From Celoporthe dispersa (taxonomy: Eukaryota; Ascomycota; Sordariomycetes; Diaporthales; Cryphonectriaceae), in assembly GCA_016584495.1 (NCBI GenBank), contig WAID01000011.1:868001-932000 (forward strand): a stretch of 64,000 bases of DNA, written 5' to 3'. A program made the translations under genes and the position numbers. The first letter of the stretch is position 1, and every line of letters starts with the position of its first letter. Below, one piece after another: positions 11,625-23,175 of the stretch. The notes beneath the pieces are model-generated. The model searched no databases. It saw only the letters and a list, made by a program, of their open reading frames with translations, and had not been told where the DNA came from.

Positions 11625-13659
11625 ATGGGCGCTTTCGTCCCGGCGGCGGCTGCGATGGCGGCGGAAGCCACAAGTATCACGCCTGGCATGCCCCCTCCTG
11701 CCGGAGTGGTCTCCAACTTTGTCGACCCAGAGGACATCTCAGGACCAGTGTACAGGGCAGGATACGCAACAACCAGTATAGCATTGTATGTCTGAACGTC
11801 GGGAATGGCCGACCTGTTTCCTCCAACCCAAGCCGCCTGGGGAGCCAGCCGGTGCCGTCGCTTGTGTCCTAAAAAAGGCCGCGAGGCAACTGCACCTGTC
11901 CTTTATGCAAGCCGTCGTCCCAGGTCCTATGGAAACACTCCTGCTGACAGAGAGGGGCGTAACAGCTTTGTGTTATGTCTGCGTATCTATACCCGCCTCT
12001 TCATCGTCCGAAAGGGCCTGGGGTCGGATGACTTTATGATATGCGTGGCCATGACATTGTCTCTGGTCTTTGTCGGGGTCAGCTTCAAGGTTGGCCAGTA
12101 TGGACTCGGCATACACCTGTGGAACGTGCCTGCGGGCGAGTGGTCACCTCACTTCCTGATCGTGAGTGTTCCCTTCTCTTATGGCTACTTTTTTTTCTTT
12201 CTTTTCGAATGACCAGCACAGCCGGCGATGGCGACCAAGATTGCAACTGTATCTATGTCCTATTCACTCCTCTTCTCTTTTTTTTTTTTTTTTTTTTGCT
12301 GACCCGGTGACCACCCGTCCAACCTGTCCAGTGGGAGATCATCTCGTCCGCGGTCTGGGCCGTGGCCGTGACCTCGAGCAAGATCTCCATCCTCCTCCTG
12401 TACCTCCGGCTGTCGGTCGAGCAGACCATGCGCCACATCATCTACGGCCTGTTCTTCATGGTCGTGGCCTACTCGCTGACCTCGGTCTTCACCCTCATGG
12501 TCGGCTGCATCCCGCCGGCCGCCAGCTGGGACCTCACCATCACCGACGCGACCTGCATCGACCGCGACGCCGCCATCTACGCCACCAGCATCATGAACAT
12601 CTGTACCGACTTTGTCATCCTGCTCCTGCCCATCAGGATGTTCCTCGGCCTGCGTGAGTTCGGGTTCACCCCCCCCCTCCCCTCTACGCCGTGTGTGCTC
12701 TGTCGTCAAGACGTACAGAACCACCACCCGACACGGGTGCTTCCACCCTGCACCGAGGGAGGAGCCTGCTGACGCCGAGGGGATTCCCCTAACCAGACAT
12801 GGCAAAGAGGCAGAAGATTGCGCTCATCGGACTGTTTATCACAGGTGGTTTGTACGTGGAGCCGAGCACCAAGGGGGGAACCTTCTTACCCAAACAACTG
12901 CCCGGCCGAGTGCTAACATGTCTCTCTCTCTCGTGTGACCTGAACAGCGTCTGCGTGACAGCAGTCATCCGCACGGTTCTCCTGGCTCCGCTCTTTGCCA
13001 GCCCAGATTATACCTGGAACGTGGTTGACCAGTATGTCTGGTGGTGAGTCTGCCTTTTTTTTTTACTTTTTTGGTCCCTTTCTTTTCTCTTCCTTCGTTC
13101 TTGTCTTGCCACCATCCAGAGCCTTGGCCCTCCTCAGCTCACACGCCCGAACCGATCCTCCTCCCTCCAGCTTCATCGAGATCAACACCGGCATCGTCTG
13201 CGCCTGCATCTCGACCCTGAAGCCCTTCTTCAGCCGCCACATGTCTTTTCCTCCTCGGGGGCTCGCAGAACCCCTCCGCCGGCAGGTCCTCCTCGCCCAA
13301 CAGCTCGTCCCTCCGCTTCGCCAGCCTCATCACCTTCGGCGGCAGCGGCGGCAAGAAGATCAACAGGCCGCCCCGCCGCGGCCGCGGGCCGCGGGCTACG
13401 AGCTCAACAGCATCACCGACGCGGGCGACGTCGACGTCCTCACCACCGTCGTGGAGGCCAAGCGGTCCAGGAACCGCGACTACGGCGACACGAGCAGCAC
13501 GGAGGAGATCTTTGCTGGGCCCGGCGCCGCGCGCTCCCGGTCCGAGGCGGCCGTCGTGTCTGGTCACCACGAGCCTGGGCGGGACGCGGGGGGCGGGGGC
13601 TGGCCTCGCCGTCTATGGGCATTACCAAGACGACGGTTGTGTCTGTGTCGAGGTCGTGA
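11625..13659 (+). CDS. PTH11-like integral membrane protein (rhodopsin-like domain), frame broken in last exon
   Basis: Seven-transmembrane protein of the fungal PTH11-like/rhodopsin-domain group, plasma-membrane receptors implicated in surface or nutrient sensing. Exons: 11625-11785, 11966-12161, 12332-12653, 12797-12851, 12948-13043, 13171-13659. Visible helices include ICVAMTLSLVFVGVSF, an SSAVWAVAVTSSKISILLLY segment, GLFFMVVAYSLTSVFTLMVG with Cys, MNICTDFVILLLPIRMF, and IALIGLFITGGFVCVTAVIR across an intron. EINTGIVCACISTLKPFF is the family signature before the cytosolic tail. No CFEM domain is visible at the N-terminus. The tail needs three single-base corrections: an extra T in 13256-13259, a missing base near 13380-13395, and another near 13590-13610. 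With these the gene is 440 codons and ends in a Thr/Val/Ser tail (KTTVVSVSRS). Ligand unknown. Confidence 0.82.
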
Positions 13660-15201
13660 TGGGTGGGGGTGGGGGATTTACGGGCACGGGAGGTAATAAT
13701 TGGTGGGAGGGAGGATGGGTTGGTTTACTTTATAGACGATGAACAATGATACCTTTTTTTTTTTTTTTTTTGCTTCATATTTCTTGCTGCTGCTGCTGCT
13801 GCTATTTGAGGCATGTGTGATACTGTGACAATTTTTTTCCCTCCTTTCTTCCTTCTGCTTGTCCGGTTCTTAGATCGGAGGGAGAGGGTGGGGGGAGCCA
13901 AAATGAAAGTGTTTGCTCTCAAGTACAAGAGAGCATTGATCAGTCTCGACTCGTGTCGTCTTTCTGCCTGTCCTCTTGTCAGGTCGGCCACCAGCGCCTT
14001 GCACAAGAAGCTGGGAGAGAGGTATGAGGAGGACGATGATGATCTTGACAAGCATACTGGGTGGTGGTATAATTTCCTTCTTCTTCTTCTACTATCGACT
14101 ATATTCTTCGCCCACAACCGAGTCCTGACAACCAAACCGGCCTTCTTCTCCACGTGACCGATCATCCGTCTTCTGAGGGATGTTTGGGATTTTTTTTGGT
14201 GGGGGGGTTTTTTTTTGAAATGATTTTCCTTCTTTTCCCCTTCACTATGTACAGTCTCGAACAACAGCTTCCAGGCGAGATCAATTCATCTTGGCCTTCC
14301 CTTCCCCGCAACACACGCTCGCTCGCTCGGCTTCCAGCAAGAAGAGAAAAAAAAAACAAGAAGAAAAGAAAAGCAGTGCTCGTGCTTGTTCTTGCTATCA
14401 ACGCTTGCTTGTCATGAGCATTTGTTTTTCTTCTTTCACCCCAGCTTTGTGCAGACCAGACGCCTGCTCAACGTGGAACACCTGGCTGATGATCGCGTGC
14501 GAAAAGTTTGGGGGGAAAAAAAAGAGAAGGTAATAATATCGGAACAAGAAAGGGTAAGAAAAAGGTAAGAAAGAAGAGAAGGAGAAAAGAAAGGAAAGAA
14601 AAGAGAAGGAAAAAGGAGGAAAAAAAGAAAAGCGTCCCGCAGGGGTATGTGGTGGTATCAAGACGTAGTAACTAGGGCTCGGCCGCGCGAAGCAACAAAC
14701 AGATCCAAATTTTTCTTTTTTTGTTTTGTCTTCTTTCCAGTCTGAGAAAACGATCGAACTAATGTGGAAGAAGGGGGGGGGGGGGACAAATGAGAGCAGA
14801 AGACATAGAAAGGTGACATGGGAAAGGCTCTTTTCTTCTTTTTCAAAGAGAAAGAAGAAGAAAAAAGATCTCGAGTCGACTGCAGGTGTCCCTTCTGGGG
14901 AAGAAATTTCAGTGCTCGCTGTTTCCAGATAAGAGAAAAAGAGAATAAATTGCCGGCATCATCTGAAGGGGGGCCCGGGTGGTGGCTGGCTGGTGGGAGC
15001 CGCGAAGGCGATTAAAAAAAAGATACTGTAGGGGGGGTCGTGACTTTTTATTTTCTGATAGGTCGTTCGGGTCGGAGGACATAGGGAAGCTCTCGGTGGA
15101 GGTGAGGCGTGAGGACACAAGCCATCCTCTTGGCGAGAGATGCTCGTCGTGATTCAATGGAATTAAGTAATGGGCAGACCGGCCACAAGACGGGCTGGAT
15201 C
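13660..15201. other. Intergenic, convergent 3' flanks
   Basis: No supportable gene. Strongly biased simple sequence: poly-T at 13755-13770, CTG repeats near 13785-13802, GT/T-rich runs at 14190-14220, and a long purine-rich AAG/GAA stretch at 14520-14635. Both neighbours end here. Confidence 0.55.
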
Positions 15202-17832
15202 TTATTGGCCAAATGAGGTGTGCTTCTGGTGCGCGTCTTGGAGGACTGTTCAGAACTTGTCAGCACTCTCTGCTGCCCTCGCCGTGACAGGATACAAGGA
15301 GGGGTGGGTTGGGCTTACCCTGCAGCCCGCTGAGCTGCCCGGCGCGGTCCTGGAAGGCAACCTGCAGGCCGGAGCCGCTCTTCAGGTCCAGGCACACGCT
15401 GTTCGGGAGCTCCTGGAACTCGATCTCGGGGGTGTAGGGCGGCTTGAACTCGCTCATGTGGAAGCGCTTGAGCTGCTTCTCGCGGGCAGACACCGCCCCC
15501 TGCGCAGGGGTGAGGTGGAGGAAGCCGGACGCGTCCAGGGACATGGTCCTCCTCTTCCACAGGAGGTTCTCGGGGAACTGCACGTTGACGTCGCCCATGA
15601 AGGCGACCATGTTCGACACGCCGGGTGTGGCAGGCGCGGTCACGGCCGCCGCGGCCGCCGGCAGGGTGACCCTCTCGGCGTCGTGCTCCTCGGCCAGGGT
15701 CGGGGAGGTCATCGTGGTGGTGCTCTGCTTGCGGCCGGGGCTGAAGGTGCTGGAGAGGCGGCGCATCAGGCGGCTGGCGCGGTTTCCCTCCTTGCCCCTG
15801 TTCTCGTCGCCCGACTCGCTCTTCTCGGTCGCGGTGGGGGACAGGAGGAGCGCCGAGTCCTGGCTGATGGACTTGCGCCTCGTGTTGATGCTCAGGCGGC
15901 TGAGGAGCGAGCCGGACTGGTGCACCGACGGCGGCCGGGACAGGTTGGCGCTGTCCTTGCCCGCCATCGAGTCGCGGATGAAGTCCCGGGCCATGGTCAG
16001 CGAGGTCCGCTGGCCCGGCCGGTGGAGGCCATCCCGGCTGTCCTCGGGCGAGACGTTCTTGGAGTCCCTCGAGAGCCTCCGCTCCTGGAGCGACTTCCGC
16101 GGCTCCCCCTGCTGCGTGGACCAGGGGGTGGGGACCGGCGGCGCATCCGCCGCGGGCACCAGCTCCGAGAGGTCCACGCTCTTCCGGTGGTCGACGATCA
16201 GCGGCGACTGCTTGAGGTCCAGAGGGCTGTACTCGGCAGGGTCGGCCTGGGAGCCCGGGGCCCTCGGGTAGCCCTGGCCAGGGTCACGGATGATCTTGGC
16301 CGTCACCTGGACCGTCTCTGGCCGCCCCCTGGGGGCGGTGCCGCCCTCAAACACGGACATGCGGCTGACCACCGAGCCGGATCGTTCCCGCGACGACTTC
16401 ATGACAGACTCGGGAGAGCCGTCGAGGGACTCGGCCGGGGTGGTGGGCGTTCTCCCCCGGTAGATGGAATTTGTCCTCTCCAGCACCGAGGGGGACCGAG
16501 CGCCATCCCTGACGCTGTTCTGCCGGATGGAGAAGAAGGCAGAAGACGGCCTCCCTGCCGCGCCGGTGTTGACGGGCGCGGCTGTTGGGCTCTTGGTCGC
16601 GAGCTGCTCAAAGGCCTTGATCCGCGAGGAGATGCCGCCGCTCAGCTTGCCAGGCGCCCCCCTCGGGGTGAGGTGGGCGGATGGTGGCTGCTGCTGCTGC
16701 TGCTGGCCCGTCCTCTGCTGGAATGCCATCGAGCCGGACGAGATCGACCTCGCAGAGTAAGGTGGGGCATCCCCCGCCGCGGAGTGTGGGCTGTGGACAG
16801 GACTCGACACGGTCCGCAGGATGCGAGGCGTGGGCGGCTCGCTGGGCTGAGGTGGGGTTTCTGTCACTGGAGAGTGAATCATTGTCGGCTCCTCACTTTC
16901 GTGCGTGGCGGGCTGTGGTTCGACGGCGGCATTCGCAGCCTCCTGCGGTGCTTCTTTGGCGGGCGGGACCGAGTCCATGAGGAGGGGCTCAGGTGGTCCA
17001 GACCGCTTGTTCTCGTCAGTGGCGCCGTCGTCAACCATCTTGCCAGGCTCGTCTGCAGGCCTGACCTGGGCGCTGCTGGAGGGGACTCGACAGGAGAGGT
17101 GACAATAGCTGGGATGGGTGAGGGAGCAAGGCACTTGGTGGGATCAAGTGTCGAGTACTTTGAAATAGGGAGGTTCCATTTTGTTGATGATGCTGCGGCG
17201 GCCGGCCCATCTTCTGTCCTCTCCAGGGGCTCCACATGGCTAGGGTCCGCTTCATCAATCCTCCCAGGGCCTGATGTAACATTGGTGGGTCCTGACCCCT
17301 GGAATCCAAGGGGTCCATGGCGGCCTGACCGGATGGCAGCTTCGCTGCGAACTTGGACGTGGGGACCAGGCTGTTCTCTGTATCGGAAGCTTGCTGTGCG
17401 GCTTTCGCGTCCTGGCCGTCGCCTCTTTGCTGCTGCTGCTGCTGCTGCTGCTCTGTCTGGGTGGCGAGGGATGCTGCTGCTGCTGCTGCTGCTGCTGTGG
17501 CAGCCGCCTCGTCGCCTGTCTTGTGCTGCCCCTCGGCCCCCTCTCCCTCCTCGTCCGCGTGCTCGGCCTTCTCGCCCTGGGGATGTACGGTCTCGTCTGT
17601 GGACTCAGAGACGGAGGAGGCCTTTGTCGAGTCCCCTACCTCAGAGGACGCGCCGTTGGGTGTGTGCGGACGCGAGTCGGTCTGCGTGTGCTCGGAGGTG
17701 TGGTCTGTCGGGGCGGTAGAGGCCACGTCGATGGCAGAGTCCGCCTTCGAGACGGACATCTGGTCGGCAGCCGGCTTGCCCTCGCTGCTGCCTGTAGGGT
17801 CCTGCATGCTGTGCCGGCGGGCTTCGGTGTCG

Positions 17833-17921
<89 letters not shown>

Positions 17922-19588
17922 ATTGTTGAGCTCCTCTCGCAGCTGCTCCTCCTGCTGCTCCTCCTCCTGCTGAGGCGGCTGCTGCTTGTCAGCTTGTTCC
18001 CCGCCGCCCGAGGGGGTGATCTCGACAGAGGGGACAGTCGTCTCTGGTACCGCGCTGGCCCTTCTCTTCTTCTCCCTTAGCTGCAGTGCCTTCATGAGCC
18101 GGAGCTTCTCGGGGGTCACAGCCTGCTTGACAGGCTGCGAGATGGCCGACAGCGACTTGACGGAGATGCCAGAGCTGGTGGCGGGTCTGCCCTCGCTGGT
18201 GTGAGGTCGGAGGGAGAGGGCAGAGTTTTCTGGGATGGAGGCGACGGGGGCTAGGAGGTTGTTCTCGGGCGGGTCCTGGCTGATAATGGAGGACGAGTCG
18301 TCGTGTGTCTTGGCCCTCTTGCCTCCCTTGAGTGCCAGTTTGAAACCTGCAGGCAATGCCGCCACGGGCCGCACCGTGTCACCAGCTGAGGACCGCGGCC
18401 GGCCGGCCGGTTCGTTGGAAGGCCTCGGCCCAAGTCTCACCCGCGGCTTGCTGTAGAGGTACGACGAGTTGCTGTAGTAGTCGTGTCGCGAGGACTGCGT
18501 CGACATGCGCCGATGGAGGTCGATGTCGAAGGACTTGGCGGGAGAGGCCGGCCGAGGCACGCCGCTAAATGAGGGAGGCTCGGCGGTGTCTGCGAACGTC
18601 GAGTCTTTGGGCGACGTCGCGAGGCTCGGGTCCAGTGTCACAGGTGGGCCCGTGATCGGCGACCGCGGCCGTGCCGGGACATTTTCAATCTCGCCTGGCT
18701 GATCCTGTCCCTCGACCACGGACTGCCGTTTGGCCTCCCTCTGTTCCTCCTCTTCGCCCTCCTCCGCGATCTCCACCAGCCTCCTCCGCCGCAGCGAGCT
18801 GTGGGAGGATGACGTAGACGCCGAGGCCGTGTGTAGGGAGCAGGCGTTGGACAGCTTGACCTCGCTGAGGTCCTTGCCGTCGCTGATGTCGATGGTCGTC
18901 TCGCAGGGGCCGAACCGTTCGCAGACAGCGTTGAAATGAACCGTGCTCCGTGCTGTGTAAGAGGGGAGAGAGAGAGAGAGAGTCAGATGGCAATTACGGT
19001 TAGTCGGCTCAATCTTGGTTGAGCCGCAACGATAGTCAGGGGTTGTAATAAGGATGATTCTGCCGTGATGCGGCTGGACGATGGGTAAATCTGTTCTTGG
19101 GAGGGGGGGAGGGGGAGGGAAGGGGGCAAAAAAAAAAAAAGAAAGAGACCACACCCACCTTGGATCAGTCGGGAGCAGCCCTCAGGCATGTACTTGAGCA
19201 GGACGTTCCTCCTCCTGTACCTCAGGAACCCGAACAGAGGCGACGCCTCCTCGTACTGCTCGATGTTGGCCCGCATCTCGACCACACCACCGCTCCCCTT
19301 GGCCAGGATCTCGACCTCATCGCGGCTGGCATACCTGAGCAGGAACCTGTAGAAAGCGGCACCCGTCAAGATTAGCGACTGATCTGTGCGTGCGACCGCA
19401 CGATGGACCGAAATTGGCAATAACAAGAAAAGGGTGCCATAGGACAATATCGGGAAGAAGGGGGGGGGGCGGGCTGCGCATCCCAGGCCCCCGACCGCAA
19501 ACTCTCAGACGTACCATCCTCCCGCCTCGGCAACCACAGCCTCGTGGGCCTCCTTGACCTTGACGTCGTCCAGGCCATTCAGCGACAT
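15202..19588 (-). CDS. ADF-H (cofilin-fold) domain protein with long disordered tail and poly-Asn tract
   Basis: N-terminal actin-depolymerising-factor homology domain (about residues 1-140; FLLRYASRDEVEIL, LFGFLRYRRRNVLLKYMPEG, VHFNAVCERF), followed by more than 1,100 residues of low-complexity Ser/Pro/Gln/Ala-rich sequence. This suggests a cortical actin-patch regulator. Exons in transcript order: 19588-19515, 19346-19159, 18952-15319, 15245-15202. The 44-base last exon gives VLQDAHQKHTSFGQ. The big exon carries about 33 consecutive Asn (nearly pure AAC), a poly-Gln run, a poly-Ala run and a conserved C-terminal block (RFHMSEFKPPYTPEIEF). The frame changes twice, near 17296-17299 (C run) and 17068-17070 (G run). 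One base missing at each site gives a whole 1,314 codons. An unrecognised intron there is the alternative. I know of no settled name for this family. Confidence 0.8.
17431..17496 (-). repeat. CTG/GCT triplet tracts encoding poly-Gln and poly-Ala
   Basis: Two neighbouring triplet tracts in the ADF-H coding exon, read as (CAG)n = poly-Gln (about 10 residues) and GCA/GCN = poly-Ala (about 8-10 residues). Confidence 0.85.
17831..17929 (-). repeat. In-frame (AAC)n microsatellite, poly-Asn
   Basis: About 33 tandem GTT triplets on the + strand, read as AAC (Asn) in the ADF-H gene. One AAT interrupts it near the N-terminal end (17922-17924). Near-perfect repeats of this length change copy number readily, so the length is probably polymorphic. 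Confidence 0.95.
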
Positions 19589-22500
19589 GTCCGCCTCACA
19601 GCCTGAAGGTCAAATTCGTGTTCCCAGGAACAGAGACAGAAGATAGGCTTCAGGCTGGCTTGGCTGGCACAGCGGGCGCGCCGCGGCACTGCGCTCTTCC
19701 CTCTTCCCTTTTTTTTTTTTGTTTTTGTTTCTCTCACTCTCACTCTCCCTCTCTCTCTATCTCTTCTTTTTTATCGTCGTCGCCGCCTGCTGCGGATCGT
19801 GAGGAGCTCGTTTGCGCAGGGCGGTGGCGGCTCGTGCGGGTTTTTCGTGACAAGGCCACCCTCAGGGGTTGGCACGACTACGTGGTATTGTAGTCGCCGT
19901 GAGGGTAGCAGTGACGAGCCGAGGCGTTTGCAGGGCGCAGCAGTCGAGTCGAACCGGTCGAAACCATGAGGGAAAACGTCCTCTGGTTAGTTGTCGCGGA
20001 GAGGAGGAGGCGGGGGGGTGTCGGGGGGTTGGTGGTGACGTGAAGGGCGCTCGATGTTTCGGGACGCAGGCTGGACAGTGGGTGTGGGTGTGTGTTTGCA
20101 AAATAGTTGGTTCGGGTGGGAAGGAAAATGGATGTCCTCCTTCTCCTCCTCTTTGAAGCCTCAGAAAGTGACCAGTATGAAAAGAGGAAGTGAAAGATGC
20201 AGGGGTAAATTAGTGTGGGAAAAGAGTGAACATGCAAGCCATCTGGGGTAGGGAACTGATGTGTCTGGTACAGCAGCAAATACCCCGTCTCCACTGCGAC
20301 GGTGTCTCTCTCTATCTCTCTCTCTCTCTCTCTCTCCTCTCTGGCCAACAAGACGGCAAAAGTCGTGCACACTGCTGGAGGAGGAGGAGGAGGAGGAGGA
20401 GGGGTGGGAACAAGAATGAACGGGCGGCGCTGCGGGCTTGCGCTTGCGTCGTGAAACCTCAGATGCGAGAAAGCAGTGGTACTGGGCTAGCAATCTGAGG
20501 GTTTCTGCCAATACAGAGCCAATGCGGCCCCAGCACTAAGGAAGCAGGTCCTCAAGCCGCCCAGGGGTTCCTTGACTCGCTACTCACAACGGCCAGGCCA
20601 GGCAGCGGAGAATTACTGTCGGCCCTGCTGGCTCTTGTCCACAGGTCGTGTGTATGAGACGCTAAACTTTGTGCTCCGAGTTGGGTATGCAGGATGCGTT
20701 GACCCACGAGCCAGACATTGTTCTTATTACCGTCATCACTGCGACAGCCTGACCTGGCCTGTCCTGTCCTTGTGCGGTACTGACCAGGTAAGTACCTGAG
20801 TACCTTCCTGTAGAGAGGTGAGGCCCAGGTTCATTGCGTGTTCCGCCCCTTCCCAATCATCCGTCTCCTCCCCCCCCCGCCCCCTTCCGCCCTCGTCTTT
20901 ATTCGTCGCAGAGGAAGGTGGGCAGGCACGCACGCTCAAACACCAGCTGCCCGCGTGTGCCTGGCTATGCCTGTAATCGCTTCTGGACAGGGCCTCTGCC
21001 AGGGGACGGACCCCCCCTCCCCCCCAATGTCAGGGACTGCCCCTGCCCGTGGGCTCCATGTTCCTGCGTCGGTTGTCCACCAGAGCTTCTTTGATGACCT
21101 GCTACAGTGTGTACTACTGTGGTGGGACTAGTATGGCAGCAGCATGCACAGTACGTACCATGGTTGTAATTACTGGTTACGGTGGTACTGTGGCGGCATT
21201 ATCTGCCACCATTGACGACAAGAACACATCCGTACACACTCCATCATCGCCATTGGCTTACCCGTCTTCGCATAAATGTGTCGCGACCAGCTTGCAGTCT
21301 CAGGACGGAGCGACAGAGAGCCTACCGTGCTGTGGTGGAGTATAATGATCCCGTACATGCTGTGGTCCCCACCACCCACACAATGCCACTCACCGAACCC
21401 GCAAGGACCTCCTCCCTCCAGAATCCTACGGCAGACGCACGAGACTAGGCTCATTTTCTGGCTCACTCCACCGCCCACCCAGGTCGCCAGTTGTCGTGTC
21501 GTCCTGAGAGAGACTGCACCGAGGAAAAGGGTCTTAGCACCCGTCCCGGGCCGCTTTGTTGCCCGAGCTGGCGACAACAAGGGAAAGGGGAGAAAAGAGA
21601 GGAACAAGAAACCTAATAATAACTACGCAGGACCAAACCACCCCCAGCGAGCGGCCTCTCAGTCTTCCGGTCCGGGCATCCAGAAACAACTGGGGACCCC
21701 CCCGCCCTATTATTCAACAAAGATTCTCAAGTGATCAGCCCCTCCCTCCCTCGGACTCGCCTCCCTCCCCCCCCCCCAGCACACACACGCACACGCACAC
21801 GCACAAAAGAGAAGGGGGATGAGGGTCAGGCGCTGAGGACCGTTCCCCAGGCCGAATCGGGAGGACATCATGAAGATCGCCCGGAAGAACCACGGGCACC
21901 CGGGCCTTAGTACGGAGCCCGGCCTTTCCTCACCTTTCATTGTCTGCCCCCCCCTCCTCTCCTCCTCTCGAGACAAGATTGCCACGAGGATTTCCATGTG
22001 GGGACGCCCCGACCTGATCATGTATCTGATATAGTGCCACGGCATAAGTAAATTAGTCCTACAGCGGACACATCATCATTACCGGGCTGCCTGCTCTCTG
22101 CGGGCGGGCGCTATTTCGTCGTACATGTGGCATAAACGTTACCGACCGGCAGAGCAGCAGCAGCAGCAGAAGCCAGCAGCAGAAGCACATACTATTACAG
22201 ACACGGCACCTCAGAAATCCAATCTCAAATCCAATCTCGACCAGGTCGCAATCTCGGCAGCCCGCCCCCCTTCTTGTCCTCCCTGGGCGCGCACATCTCA
22301 TGTCAATGACTAGCAAGCTTGGTCCGTGCTAAAAAGAAAAAAACAAATCGCCAAACTGAATCAACCTGAGATTGGATGTCGTATTTTCTGTGATTTCTTT
22401 TCTTCTTTTCCTTCTTTTTCTTCTTTTTCCAGATCCATCTTAACTTTTTGGGTGGGATTTCCTATTCTCAGGCGAGCTAAAACACACCCCCTGTAATAGT

Positions 22501-23175
22501 GATGTCGGCAGTCAAAAACGGAATTGCAATACTTGAAAGGGGAAAAAAGGAAAGAAAACAAAATAGAGAGAAGAGGGGACCGGGGTTGCACTGAACCACC
22601 CTAGCGGAAGGTTTACAAGCGTCGGAAAGGGGAGAATGAGAAAGAGGGGGAAGAAGGAAAAAGGCGTAATGCGGTCCTGTTGCTGTGAAAAGGGGTGGCG
22701 CATAAATGAAGGAGGCGTCAAGGCAGACCAGACCAGATCAGACCAAGGGGGTACAAGCAAGCTACATTGTAAACACCGACAACACCGTCTACGTATGCGC
22801 TGCATGGGGAAGGGGGGGAAAAAAGTATATCACAATGCAATGACGAGGTTAATTTGACTTCCTGTGTCCTGTTCCCTCTGAAAGACGACAATGCAGACCT
22901 TGCGTTCCGTCCGACCTGAATAGAATGACCAGTCCGGAAAGCATGCCGGCCCTTGCTCTGAATACCATCAAAGCGTTGCCTTTCTGATCGTATTCCGTCC
23001 TTCCTCCCCTACCCCCATAATTTCGTGTGTATTCCGATTGTCTTGAAGGCATCGCCAGGCTCCCCTGCACGCAATGAAACCAGCGGCCCGTGACAACAAG
23101 AGGCGAGAGAGAGAGCAAAAAAAAAAAAAGAAGAAGAAAAAGGCCGGGATACACAGAGAGGTTGGCCCAGCGCTG
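19589..23175. other. 3.6-kb gene-poor interval
   Basis: The upstream region of the ADF-H gene and downstream flank of the PP2C gene. I find no start-to-stop gene with introns, family motif or RNA signature on either strand. Contents are CT microsatellite (20310-20338), GGA repeats (about 20380-20402), C and G runs, and a CA run near 21781-21805. Confidence 0.5.
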
